The notes beneath the pieces were generated by a model. The model was given only the letters and a program-made list of their open reading frames with translations. It was not told the DNA's origin and searched no databases. DNA of 33,911 nt from JARRQB01 sp965368585 (GTDB lineage: Bacteria > Pseudomonadota > Gammaproteobacteria > Chromatiales > Chromatiaceae), in contig CBDUNM010000039.1 of assembly GCA_965368585.1 (NCBI GenBank), positions 1 to 33,911 on the forward strand. Direction: 5' to 3'. Each line of letters starts with the position of its first letter. Within the stretch, counting starts at the first letter, position 1. The position numbers and the translations under genes were made by a program. Of the stretch, positions 7,210 through 15,518 are shown one piece after another.

Positions 7210-8817
7210 TCATCGATCTGGATCGTCCAGGTCCTTCGCCGCCTTGGTGCCTGCCGCCGGACCTTCAGGCGAAAGATGCAAAGGCCAGACTTCGGTCGTT
7301 TTCCGTTTCAAGTCGTAAACAACAATGCGATTGTTGTTGGTATCGGTTACCAGTACCTGTTGGTTGATAACGGCGACGCCACCGGGTTCATTCAGCGCAA
7401 TATCACCGTCAGCTTCCTCGGCGGGTTGCCCCGACCCGGCCAGGGTTGTAATCGTGCCGGCCTTCGGATCGACGATTTTGAGCTTGTGGTTGTAGGTATC
7501 GGCAATGACGATGCGGCCTTCCCTGGTAGAGGCGACGCCGAGCGGATGCTGCAACAGCGCCTGGGCTAAACTTCCGTCTCGATCGCCGAACTCGAACAGA
7601 CCACGACCGATGAGGGTTGTGACCGCCTCATCGGCAAGGTCTATCACACGAACCGCGGATGCCTCCGGGTCGGCGACGTACAGGCTCTTGCCGTCGATCG
7701 TCAACCCGCTTGGCTGACTGAAGGTGGCTTTCTTGACCCCACCGTCGTCAATGCCTTCTATACGCGTGCCGGCCCATATTCCAATGCGCCCTAGATGCGG
7801 GCGGTATCGCCAGATCTGATGGCTTCCCGCCATCGCCACGTACAGAAACGTACCGTCCCACGCAAGATCCCAGGGCGAGCGCAGCGCCACCTCCAATGCA
7901 TCGAACTCGCCCGAAACCAGGTCGCCTAGCTGTCCTGTACCTGCTACGCGGATGACCTTGCCGGCAGACAGATCCACGCGGCGCAAGGCATGATTGCCGG
8001 TGTCCGCGACGTACAATTGATCACCCGCGAACACCAAGCCCTGAGGTGCATGAAACCGAGCCTGATTGACGGGCCCGTCTCGCATACCGGCTTGCCCATC
8101 GCCAATAATCTGCAGCACCTGGCCGTCGGTATCGGCGACGACGAGCCGGTGATGCAGCGTGTCGCTGATGGCGACCTTGTCGCCGTGCACGGCTATCTTG
8201 CCAGGTGCTGCCAGAAAAGACGCTGCGACCTGGTCGCGTTCCAGTGCCATGGGCAGTGGGTGGGGCGACGGCTTGTCCTTGGTTTCTTTGAGCAAACGTT
8301 CGACGGTCGCCGCCAGCAATTGCTCGTGTCCTTCCCCCGTTACGTATCCTTCCACGCCACCGAGCGGGTCGAGCACGACCAGTGTGGGCCATGCTCGGGC
8401 GCGGTACAAATGCATCATGCTTCGCCCGATATCGTTGACGATGGGATGCCGGCGATCGTAGCGGAGCGTCATGCTGCGCAAAGTAGACAGCCGCCGTTCG
8501 TTGTCGAATTTCGGGGAATGCACGCCGATAACAAGCAGATTTTCGCCAAATTTTTCTTCCAATCGTTTCAGTTCTTCGGCGACGTGGATGCAGTTGATGC
8601 AACCGTAGGTCCAGAAATCGAGGATGACCACACGACCGCGTAAATCCGCCAGGGTCAACGGCCGCGAAACGTTCAACCAGGGTAAATCCGGCGGGAACTC
8701 AGGGGCCGGAATGTTCGCGCCAGCCGCGGCCAAGACTGTCGGAATGCCGGTAAATAGCGACAAAAAATAGAGGCTGAATACGAACGTTCGTGCAAGCGTG
8801 ACCGATTTTCGATTCAT
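7210..8817 (-). CDS. secreted thioredoxin-like / NHL-repeat protein
   Basis: This is a 535-residue protein like NHLRC2. It has an N-terminal signal peptide (about residues 10-31), a thioredoxin-fold domain (about 40-170) with the CxxC motif Cys73-Ile-Asn-Cys76 in DFWTYGCINC, and then several NHL beta-propeller blades (about 190-520; repeated LYVADTGNHALRRVD-type strands). The domain arrangement is known in bacteria and eukaryotes, but the bacterial substrate is not established. A periplasmic thiol-disulfide role is inferred from the signal peptide and CxxC. The gene converges on the OmpA relic, with only 6 bp between them, and faces away from tRNA-Leu. ATG 8817 has only a weak ribosome site upstream. 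Confidence 0.85.
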   Translation of the reverse strand: MNRKSVTLARTFVFSLYFLSLFTGIPTVLAAAGANIPAPEFPPDLPWLNVSRPLTLADLRGRVVILDFWTYGCINCIHVAEELKRLEEKFGENLLVIGVHSPKFDNERRLSTLRSMTLRYDRRHPIVNDIGRSMMHLYRARAWPTLVVLDPLGGVEGYVTGEGHEQLLAATVERLLKETKDKPSPHPLPMALERDQVAASFLAAPGKIAVHGDKVAISDTLHHRLVVADTDGQVLQIIGDGQAGMRDGPVNQARFHAPQGLVFAGDQLYVADTGNHALRRVDLSAGKVIRVAGTGQLGDLVSGEFDALEVALRSPWDLAWDGTFLYVAMAGSHQIWRYRPHLGRIGIWAGTRIEGIDDGGVKKATFSQPSGLTIDGKSLYVADPEASAVRVIDLADEAVTTLIGRGLFEFGDRDGSLAQALLQHPLGVASTREGRIVIADTYNHKLKIVDPKAGTITTLAGSGQPAEEADGDIALNEPGGVAVINQQVLVTDTNNNRIVVYDLKRKTTEVWPLHLSPEGPAAGTKAAKDLDDPDR

Positions 8818-9069
8818 GATTGCGCCTGTGCCGGAAGGGAAGCTTGAAGAATTCGTCGACAGTCATATTGCGCGTCGTCCGAATGGTGCGCAAGGAAAGG
8901 TCCGATCCGCGCACCAATTTCGCGGCGTCTGGCAAGCGTCGAACTGCAGCCGCTACGCTCCAAGGTACCGATCTTGTGGTTAGCAGGTGCCGTACAAACT
9001 ATGGTAGCATCCGACGCCCTGAATATTTACTGCGAACGTCGACGGGTCCGCGGACGCGTCGCAACCCAT

Positions 9070-9156
9070 GCCGCGGTGGTGGAATTGGTAGACACACGAG
9101 ACTTAAAATCTCGAGGCCTTCGGGCCGTGCCGGTTCGAGTCCGGCCCGCGGTACCA
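9070..9156 (+). tRNA. tRNA-Leu (anticodon UAA)
   Basis: The 87-nt gene folds as a class II tRNA. The 7-bp acceptor stem is GCCGCGG with CCGCGGT (G1-U72, as in E. coli tRNA-Leu UAA). The D-arm contains TGGTGGAATTGGTAGACAC. The anticodon stem CGAGA/TCTCG carries loop CTTAAAA, with the anticodon TAA at 9104-9106. A long variable arm and a T-arm with GGTTCGAGTCC follow, and the CCA end is encoded. It reads UUA and UUG codons. Confidence 0.97.
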
Positions 9157-9634
9157 TTGTGCCTTTTTGACCCGCATTTGCTTGGCGTCTCAGCCGTTTA
9201 ACTCCATAACTGCAGTCTCGGCTACCGTGCCCCGCACCCAGGCGGTTAACCTGCATATTGCACGAAGGGATCGGGAATTCTGGGAAATCTGGCTAAGCAG
9301 GTTGGCCGATCGGCCGAAGATGCATAGCCGTAGCTATGGATCGAGGGGGATCGGTCAAGATGCGACGCGAGATTTTTCAGAAAACCGATCAGGACAGATT
9401 GCAGCTTAACCCCACAACCAGAAAAAGTGCGCACAGCCCGAGATACCAGCGGTGAACTCGCTATCACTGGTCCGCCTTCGTGCAATATGCGGGTTAAGTG
9501 GGGCTTTACCGGCCGGCATTTCTCTAGCGGCGGAATCGCCGCGTGGCGTCGTGCCGGATTGCCGATCGGAAAAGGCGGCTGATCAGAATACTTGCCCGTC
9601 GGTATTGCGCGGCTGTGGGTTACAGGTTGGCGGA
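9157..9634. other. intergenic region without a supported gene
   Basis: These 478 bp lie between tRNA-Leu and the 3' end of the haemoglobin gene. Open frames here have no recognisable protein features. The only structure seen is a 15-base word at 9322-9336 that recurs inverted at 27434-27448, followed about 50 bp later by GGACAGATTGCAGCT, which also has a counterpart at the second site. No convincing terminator hairpin was found for the minus-strand operon that ends here. Confidence 0.5.
9322..9336 (+). repeat. dispersed repeat fragment, copy 1
   Basis: GCATAGCCGTAGCTA here is identical to the reverse complement of 27434-27448. The flanks are similar but diverged: ATCGAG against CTTGAG a few bases after the word, and a GGACAG-TGC-GCT word nearby in both. 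This suggests two degraded members of one intergenic repeat family. Confidence 0.5.
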
Positions 9635-10075
9635 TCAGGTACGGCGCGTCGGTTGTGTCAGGCACAGTGCGGGTTGGCTATCGTCGGACGGTTCCGATCG
9701 GTTTCTCATATGATCCGCGGTGCGCCGGAATGACTGCGTCAGTTGTCCCCGCAACGGCTCGGCAAGCGGTATGTCGGCCAAAGCACGGGTCATGCACAGC
9801 ATCCATTGATCACGTTCTTCAGCGCCGATGGAAAAGCGCAAATGCCTTTGCCGCAATCTCGGATGGCCGTATTTCTCTACGTACAGATCCGGGCCGCCCA
9901 GCCAGCCCGAAAGGAACAGGAACAACTTTTCCCGCGAAACCCGTAGGCTCTTGGCGTGCAGACCGCGGACCGTTGCGGCTTCGGGCAACTCGTCCATGTA
10001 GTCGTAAAACCGGTCGACCAGTTCCCTGACGGCGGGTTCTCCGCCGATTTGTTCATAAGGCGTCGATAGTGACAT
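9635..10075 (-). CDS. group II truncated haemoglobin (trHbO)
   Basis: This 146-residue globin has the trHbO signature: YEQIGGEPAVRELVDRFYDYM at the start, FLSGWLGGPDLYVEKYGHPRLRQRH containing the proximal His (RQRH), and ERDQWMLCM with the Trp typical of group II. Such proteins bind O2 or other small ligands in the cytoplasm; roles in oxygen or peroxide chemistry are proposed for the family. The start overlaps the gluQ 3' end by 23 bp, so it is probably the last gene of a dksA-gluQ-globin transcript. The roughly 20 C-terminal residues after the globin fold are unremarkable. Confidence 0.9.
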   Translation of the reverse strand: MSLSTPYEQIGGEPAVRELVDRFYDYMDELPEAATVRGLHAKSLRVSREKLFLFLSGWLGGPDLYVEKYGHPRLRQRHLRFSIGAEERDQWMLCMTRALADIPLAEPLRGQLTQSFRRTADHMRNRSEPSDDSQPALCLTQPTRRT

Positions 10076-11075
10076 CTTCAGTATTCACCTTGTCGATATC
10101 CCACATTGCAATTGCAAGCTCCCAGAATTCCGCAAGCGTTGCGGGTTCCGGGTCGGGTATGTCCTGATTGAGGAACTTCATCGCAGCCAGCAATGCGTGC
10201 AGCGGCGATGATAACTCGATGGGCCTTGCCTGGTCGCGCTTACTGATCTTCTTGCCTGCGGTGTTAAGGGCAATGGGAATGTGCGCATAGCGAGGCGTGG
10301 CATATCCCAGCGTGCGTTGCAGGAAGATCTGCCGGGGCGTGGACGTGAGCAAGTCGGCGCCGCGCACGACGTGCGTTATGCCTTGATCGTGATCGTCTAC
10401 GACCACCGCCAGTTGATAGGCTGTGAAACCATCGGCGCGCCGAATGACGAAGTCTCCGACAGCATGGCCGATGTTCTGGTTGTGACGTCCGGCAATTCGG
10501 TCGTCGAAAGCAATGGATCGGGTATCCGTGCGAATTCGCAACGTCTTAGGTCGGACCCCCGCGGGCAGGCCGTTGCGGCAGGTGCCGGGGTAGACCGGTC
10601 CTTCGCTCCCGGGCCGTCCTTCACGCGCGATCTCGGCACGCGAACACCCACAGGGAAAAACGACATCCCGCACCAGGAGTTGGTCGATCACTTCTCGATA
10701 ACGCGCTTTCCGACGGCTCTGGTAGCAGACCTCCAGATCCCAATGCATCCGAAGTTTTTCCAGGGTGTTGAGTATCGCCGTGTCGGCGCCGGCGATGGCG
10801 CGGGTCTCGTCAACGTCTTCGATGCGCACCAGCCATTCGCCGCCATGCGCACGCGCATCGAGATAGCTGGCAACACCGGCAACCAGGGAGCCGAAGTGCA
10901 ATAGCCCGGTGGGCGATGGCGCAAACCGGCCGCGATACCTGGGTAGCGTGGAAGTTGGGTTGACGCTGCGTGAAGTACTATCCGTTTTGGTTCTCTCGAA
11001 CTTCCTGCAGAGTCTTACATTCGATGCACATGGTCGCGGTGGGCCTTGCCTCGAGCCTGCGGATGCCGATTTCAA
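10053..11075 (-). CDS. gluQ: glutamyl-Q tRNA(Asp) synthetase
   Basis: GluQ attaches glutamate to the queuosine at the wobble position of tRNA-Asp and resembles the catalytic core of glutamyl-tRNA synthetase without the anticodon-binding domain. Visible motifs are RFAPSPTGLLHFGSLVAG (HIGH-like), KISKRDQ (KMSKS-like), and the family zinc site CGCSRAE...YPGTC. The start is uncertain. The family normally begins a few residues before YRGRFAPSPTG, but no ATG, GTG or TTG exists in frame between ATG 11075 and that motif. ATG 11075 lies inside dksA, so using it means a 98-bp overlap and an N-terminal extension of about 46 residues. A non-standard start nearer 10945 is the alternative. The neighbour dksA directly upstream is the usual gammaproteobacterial arrangement. 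Confidence 0.9.
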   Translation of the reverse strand: MKSASAGSRQGPPRPCASNVRLCRKFERTKTDSTSRSVNPTSTLPRYRGRFAPSPTGLLHFGSLVAGVASYLDARAHGGEWLVRIEDVDETRAIAGADTAILNTLEKLRMHWDLEVCYQSRRKARYREVIDQLLVRDVVFPCGCSRAEIAREGRPGSEGPVYPGTCRNGLPAGVRPKTLRIRTDTRSIAFDDRIAGRHNQNIGHAVGDFVIRRADGFTAYQLAVVVDDHDQGITHVVRGADLLTSTPRQIFLQRTLGYATPRYAHIPIALNTAGKKISKRDQARPIELSSPLHALLAAMKFLNQDIPDPEPATLAEFWELAIAMWDIDKVNTEDVTIDAL

Positions 11076-11415
11076 CGCCGCAATTCTCGCAATAGCCGTA
11101 TTCGTGATTGTCCAGCATTCGCAAAGATTCGTTGATCTTTTTGATCAGTTTTCTTTCCCGGTCTCGCGCGCGCAGTTCAAGGCTGAACTCGGATTCCTGC
11201 GACGCGCGATCATTGGGATCGGGAAAACTTGCCGCGTCATCCTTCATGTGGACGACCGTGCGATCGACTTCCTCCATGAGTTCATTTCGCCATGCGTTGA
11301 GGATCATGCGGAAGTGTGCTTCCTGTGCGTGATTCATGAATTCCTCGCCCTCTTTTGCGTCGTAAGGCGAGAAGTGGTGTGAGTCCGGTACACTTTCGTT
11401 GGACGGTTCAGCCAT
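10978..11415 (-). CDS. dksA: RNA polymerase-binding transcription factor DksA
   Basis: The 145-residue protein has the DksA coiled coil, with the tip region DPNDRASQESEFSLELRARDRE holding the conserved acidic pair (DPNDRAS corresponds to the D-x-x-D-x-A tip). It also has a C-terminal four-Cys zinc finger, CENCGVEIG...TMCIEC, so it is the zinc-containing form. DksA binds the RNA polymerase secondary channel and, with ppGpp, mediates the stringent response. ATG 11415 was preferred over an upstream in-frame ATG (11490) because the product then matches the family length and a GGGAGAG ribosome site precedes it. It is the first gene of the minus-strand group with gluQ and the globin. Confidence 0.95.
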   Translation of the reverse strand: MAEPSNESVPDSHHFSPYDAKEGEEFMNHAQEAHFRMILNAWRNELMEEVDRTVVHMKDDAASFPDPNDRASQESEFSLELRARDRERKLIKKINESLRMLDNHEYGYCENCGVEIGIRRLEARPTATMCIECKTLQEVRENQNG

Positions 11416-11538
11416 CGGTGGGCTCTCCCGAACATGATCGCAGATAATTTTCAAGAGTATCAAAGCAACCGAGAATCGGCAATTGTGCATAATCCACGCC
11501 TGGTGACTTGACGCTTTGGCTTAGGGGTAGTGATCGAG

Positions 11539-12318
11539 ATGAAACTGGAAGCACTGTTGTTTGACGTGGACGGTACGTTAGCCGACACCGAACGCGATGG
11601 CCATCGCCCGGCGTTCAATCGCGCCTTCCGGGAAGTGGGTCTGGACTGGGACTGGGACCCTGAGCGCTACGGCGAGTTGCTGGCGGTGACGGGTGGCAAG
11701 GAAAGAATTGCCCATTACATCGCGGTCCATCGCCCCGAGTTCGGACAGAAGAAAAATCTGTCGACATTCATCGCAGATCTTCATGCACGGAAAACGCGAC
11801 ATTACCTGGCGTTGTTGGCAGAAGGACAAATTCCGTTGCGTCCAGGCGTGGGACGGCTGATCCGTGAAGCACGTCGCGAGGGTATTCGTCTCGCGATTGC
11901 AACCACCACGACGCCGGCGAACGTGTCGGCGTTGTTGCGCAGCACCTTGGGAGACGACAGTGAGTCGTGGTTCGACGTTATCGGCGCGGGCGATATCGTG
12001 CCGGCGAAGAAGCCCGCTCCGGATATATACGTTTGGGTATTGCGCCAGATGGGCTTGTCACCGGATGCCTGCATGGTGTTGGAAGATTCCGAACACGGCG
12101 TGCAGGCGGCACACGGCGCCGGGTTGAAGTCGATCCTGGTCACCGTCAATGAGTATACCCGGGATCAGAACTTTTCTAAGGCCCCGTACGTCGTTGACCA
12201 ACTGGGAGAGCCGCAAGCGCCCATGCACTGCTTGAGAGGCGAGGTCGATGTGACGCAGTTTCTCGGTATTGCCGATTTGCGGCGTCTGCATTTCGGTGTA
12301 GTCAGTCGGTCGCGTTAG
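11539..12318 (+). CDS. cbbY: CbbY-type HAD phosphatase
   Basis: The 259-residue haloacid-dehalogenase protein carries motif I FDVDGTLADTERDGH, the cap-domain segment LLAVTGGKERI, motif II ATTTTPANV, motif III KKPAPDIY and motif IV LEDSEHGVQAAHGAG. This combination is typical of CbbY, which in autotrophs removes the Rubisco inhibitor xylulose-1,5-bisphosphate. That hints at a Calvin cycle, but no Rubisco or other cbb gene is in the window. ATG 11539 was preferred over GTG 11530 because AGGGG at 11523-11527 is well spaced only for the ATG. The stop overlaps the end of the convergent cysZ by 4 bp. Confidence 0.85.
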   Translation: MKLEALLFDVDGTLADTERDGHRPAFNRAFREVGLDWDWDPERYGELLAVTGGKERIAHYIAVHRPEFGQKKNLSTFIADLHARKTRHYLALLAEGQIPLRPGVGRLIREARREGIRLAIATTTTPANVSALLRSTLGDDSESWFDVIGAGDIVPAKKPAPDIYVWVLRQMGLSPDACMVLEDSEHGVQAAHGAGLKSILVTVNEYTRDQNFSKAPYVVDQLGEPQAPMHCLRGEVDVTQFLGIADLRRLHFGVVSRSR

Positions 12319-13043
12319 GCGTTAGAATCCAAAAATCGTTCCACCCAAAAACGCGTGGCGCCCGCCACGGTCGCGGGCATGGCGGCCAATTGCAGGACGG
12401 GAGTCATCATCAACACCGTCGCACCGGCGCCGAATGCGAGCGAATGGAGGCGGCGATGGGCTAGCATCTGCCGTTGTTTTCTGGGGCGAATGCCGTGATT
12501 GCCCATGGGATAGTCGCAATACTCGAGGGTCAGAAACCACAGCCCCAGCAGTAGCCACAATGCGGGCGCAATGGCATTGACACCGGGGACGACGAACAGG
12601 ATCAGGACCGGAATGGCCAGTAGCACGAAGTGGGTGAGTTTTTGAACTTCGCCGAAAATGGCCGGTACGGTGGCGGCAAGGACGGAATGTTCGTCCTCGG
12701 GCGGCGCTTTTCCGGTGAGATGGTTTTCGACCCGAGCCGCGAGCAGTCCGTTGAACGGGGCGCCGATGAGGTTGGCGATGACGGTGAATGAGTAGAAGGC
12801 CACGAGCACGTAGGCGGCCACCGCCAACGGCCATACGATCCAGTCCAGGAATCGCCACAAACCGCCTTGTGGCAGATAGCGTGTCGTAAATTCGTCGAAA
12901 TAGGACATCGCCAACCAACCGATACCGATGTATAGCGAGGTGTTGATCAATAGAGGGACCAAGGCAAATTTCTTCACCCCGGGTTTAAAAATAAGTAATA
13001 TCCCATTGAATGGGAGGAAAAAAGAGTGGATTAACTGTATCAT
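12315..13043 (-). CDS. cysZ: CysZ-family sulfate transporter
   Basis: This 242-residue inner-membrane protein is of the CysZ/EI24 family. Hydrophobic segments lie at about residues 23-46, 67-95, 139-180 and 205-225. Family-like sequence includes the N-terminal GILLIFKPGVKKFALVPLLINTSLY, the SFTVIANLIGAPFNGLLAARVE segment, and LEYCDYPMGNHG. CysZ proteins take up sulfate for cysteine synthesis. The gene stands alone between the convergent cbbY and the divergent exopolysaccharide cluster. Confidence 0.88.
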   Translation of the reverse strand: MIQLIHSFFLPFNGILLIFKPGVKKFALVPLLINTSLYIGIGWLAMSYFDEFTTRYLPQGGLWRFLDWIVWPLAVAAYVLVAFYSFTVIANLIGAPFNGLLAARVENHLTGKAPPEDEHSVLAATVPAIFGEVQKLTHFVLLAIPVLILFVVPGVNAIAPALWLLLGLWFLTLEYCDYPMGNHGIRPRKQRQMLAHRRLHSLAFGAGATVLMMTPVLQLAAMPATVAGATRFWVERFLDSNA

Positions 13044-13256
13044 TTTAAGGCTGCGGCCTGAAAGTTGCTTAGGGGCTTGGCCATGACGACGCGAATTGCT
13101 TCAAAAGCGGCCCCGCGAGTGTTAAATGTTTTGTGCGGACTGTCGATAACCCTGACACTCGATTGCAGAAAATTTTCACGCAAATTCAGGTAATATGCGC
13201 AGCCTGAACCATTCAACCCGCACCGGCTAACTAAAAAATCGAGCAGTGAGGAAGCT

Positions 13257-13901
13257 ATGACCAATCGACCTGCAATCCGAGCACGACTGACATCCACCGT
13301 CGTGTTGATTCTTCTGACCGCATTGCTCAGTGCGTGCAGTACCACAAAGACCTCGCATCCGGAACTCCCGGTCGCCACCGGCGACGCCCAGTACGCTACA
13401 CGTTATCGTATCGCTCCGGGAGATACTGTGCAGATATTCGTCTGGCGTAACCCAGAGGTATCGACTTCAGTACCGGTGCGTCCCGACGGGTTGTTGTCGG
13501 CGCCGCTGCTCGAAGAGTTGCCGGCGGCGGGGAAAACCCCTGCGGAACTCTCGCGAGACATCGAAAAGGAACTATCCACCTACTTGCGCGATCCCCTGGT
13601 CACGGTCATCGTGAACGGTTTCGTCGGGACGTATCGCGAGCAGATCCGGGTGATGGGCGAAGCTTCCGAGCCGCGCTCGCTGCTCTACCGTGACTCCATG
13701 ACGCTGCTTGACGTCATGATCGCGGTGGGCGGGTTGACGACGTTTGCCGACGGCAATAGTTCGACTCTGGTGAGGGTCGAGGACGGCAAGCAAACGCAGT
13801 ACCGCGTGCGGATCGACGACCTGATTCGAGACGGGGATATCGGCGCGAACGTGGACATGCGCCCAGGCGACATTGTGATTATTCCGGAGGCGTGGTTCTA
13901 G
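13257..13901 (+). CDS. XrtA-system exopolysaccharide export lipoprotein (Wza/EpsE family)
   Basis: The 214-residue lipoprotein has signal and lipobox LLSAC with acceptor Cys near residue 27. A polysaccharide export (SLBB/Wza-type) domain follows: YRIAPGDTVQIFVWRNPEVSTSVPVRPDGLLSAPLL and later GDIVIIPEAWF at the C-terminus. It is the outer-membrane or periplasmic part of a Wzx/Wzy-style exporter and matches the short export protein that opens exosortase A loci. A GTGAGG ribosome site lies 5 bases before ATG 13257. It is the first gene of an eleven-gene run with no gap over about 30 bp. Confidence 0.92.
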   Translation: MTNRPAIRARLTSTVVLILLTALLSACSTTKTSHPELPVATGDAQYATRYRIAPGDTVQIFVWRNPEVSTSVPVRPDGLLSAPLLEELPAAGKTPAELSRDIEKELSTYLRDPLVTVIVNGFVGTYREQIRVMGEASEPRSLLYRDSMTLLDVMIAVGGLTTFADGNSSTLVRVEDGKQTQYRVRIDDLIRDGDIGANVDMRPGDIVIIPEAWF

Positions 13902-13913
13902 CGTTAAGCAACG

Positions 13914-15515
13914 ATGCATGAGGTTTTAGTCTTATTGATGCGATACGCCAGGGGCACCTGGCGATATCGTTGGTGGATGCTGGGTTTGGCCTGGGTGGTC
14001 TGCCTGGTCGGCTGGACCGTGGTTGCACGGTTGCCCGATCAGTACGAATCGGTCGCACGCGTTTACGTTGACACGAGTTCTGTGCTGGAGCCTTACCTAA
14101 AAGGTCTGGCTATTCGCAACACGGATCCACAACGCAAGATCTTCCTCATGACCCGTTCGCTGTTGAGTCAGCCGAACCTGGAAAAGGTCATGCGGATGAC
14201 CGATCTCGATCTGCGGGCCAAGACGCCGGGTGATCGGGAGGAAATCCTGGGCACGCTTAAAAAAGGCATAAAGTTCGGCGGTACCGACCGCGAGAATCTT
14301 TATACGATCAAGTACGAGCATGAGTCCCCCGAAATCGCGAAACTCGTGGTGAAGTCCCTGCTCACCATCTTCATGGAGGGTAACCTGGGCGAGGCGCGCA
14401 AGGAGCAGGATTCCGCGGCCCAGTTTCTCGAGCAGCAGATCGACGAGTATGAGCGACGCATGCGCGAGGCCGAAGGGCGTCTGGCTGAATTCAAGCTGCG
14501 TAACTTCAATCTTCTGCCAAGCGAAAAAGGCGGCTACTACGAGCAGTTGCGCGAGGCGCGCGGGAACGTGGATGCGGCGCGTCTGGCCTTGAAGGTCGAG
14601 GAAGACAGGCTCGTATCCTTGCGCGCGCAGGTCGAAGGCGAGGTTCCCGGATTCGGTCTCGGACCGCAGGAGCGCGTCGACATCACGGTCGATACCGGTG
14701 AACTTGATCGCCGTATCGAGGCGCTGCAGCTGCGACTGGACGACTTGCTGGTGAGATACACGGACCGTCACCCGGACGTCGCCACCACGAAGAAGAGTCT
14801 GGGTCAGCTCAAACGCGAGCGCGACGCTGCCATCGCCGAAGCGAAGCGCACCATCGCCGCATCGGGCGGGCCGAGCGCGTACAACGTCGACAAAAACCCG
14901 GTTTACCAGCAGATGCGGATTTCGCTGTCGCAGGCGGAGGCCGAAGCCGCGGCAAAGCGCAGTATGCTAGAGGAATTCGAAACCAAATTGGCGTTCCTGG
15001 AAGAAAAGCGCGACGAAGTCGCAAGCATCGAAGTTCAATCCAGAGACCTGGCCCGCGAATACGAGGTCCTCAAAGGTAAGCACACGGGATTGAAGGCGCG
15101 CCTGGAAGCGGCCCGCCTGGGTCGAAAGGCCGATACGAGGGCGGACAACGTCCAGTTCCGCGTCATCGACCCGCCCAGGGTACCGCTGAAACCAAGTGCG
15201 CCCAACCGCGTACTGCTCAGCTCCGCGGTGCTCGGTGGCGGTTTGATCGTCGGACTCGCTATCGCGTTTCTGATGTCGCAGTTCAGACCGACTTTTGACG
15301 AACGGCAGGTACTCAGCGATGTCGTCGGGTTACCGGTTCTGGGAAGCGTCAACATGGTGTGGACTTCGGACCAGATCCGCGCACGCAAAGTCAGAAACGT
15401 CAGCTTCGTCGTTACATTGACGTCTCTGGTGGTTGTCTTTGGTGTCGTCCTGGCGCTTTATCAATTCGAGATTGATCTGTTGCCGCGGCTGGCCCACTCG
15501 CTGAATCTAACTTAA
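13914..15515 (+). CDS. XrtA-system polysaccharide chain-length determinant (Wzz/GNVR family)
   Basis: This 533-residue inner-membrane protein has an N-terminal helix (about residues 20-38), a large periplasmic region rich in heptad coiled coil (about 160-400), the Pro-rich IDPPRVPLKPSAPNR before a second helix (about 433-452), and a third helix near the C-terminus (about 493-513). That is the layout of the chain-length determinants of exosortase A loci. It should control polymer length together with the kinase encoded next, which starts 4 bp after this stop. Confidence 0.92.
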   Translation: MHEVLVLLMRYARGTWRYRWWMLGLAWVVCLVGWTVVARLPDQYESVARVYVDTSSVLEPYLKGLAIRNTDPQRKIFLMTRSLLSQPNLEKVMRMTDLDLRAKTPGDREEILGTLKKGIKFGGTDRENLYTIKYEHESPEIAKLVVKSLLTIFMEGNLGEARKEQDSAAQFLEQQIDEYERRMREAEGRLAEFKLRNFNLLPSEKGGYYEQLREARGNVDAARLALKVEEDRLVSLRAQVEGEVPGFGLGPQERVDITVDTGELDRRIEALQLRLDDLLVRYTDRHPDVATTKKSLGQLKRERDAAIAEAKRTIAASGGPSAYNVDKNPVYQQMRISLSQAEAEAAAKRSMLEEFETKLAFLEEKRDEVASIEVQSRDLAREYEVLKGKHTGLKARLEAARLGRKADTRADNVQFRVIDPPRVPLKPSAPNRVLLSSAVLGGGLIVGLAIAFLMSQFRPTFDERQVLSDVVGLPVLGSVNMVWTSDQIRARKVRNVSFVVTLTSLVVVFGVVLALYQFEIDLLPRLAHSLNLT

Positions 15516-15518
15516 GTC

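Noticed and set aside
8974..9201. Open frames crossing tRNA-Leu
   Set aside because: The tRNA folds completely and carries an encoded CCA; the frames simply read through it.
9246..9665. 139-codon minus-strand frame after the haemoglobin gene
   Set aside because: Composition is Pro/Arg/Ser-rich without family features, it overlaps the globin 3' end, and it covers the dispersed repeat word.
13159..13174. Possible sigma-54 site (TGACAC...TTGCA) upstream of the exopolysaccharide cluster
   Set aside because: The distance between the -24 and -12 elements is one base too short, and the GG dinucleotide is GA, so it does not meet the strict sigma-54 spacing even though XrtA systems often use sigma-54.
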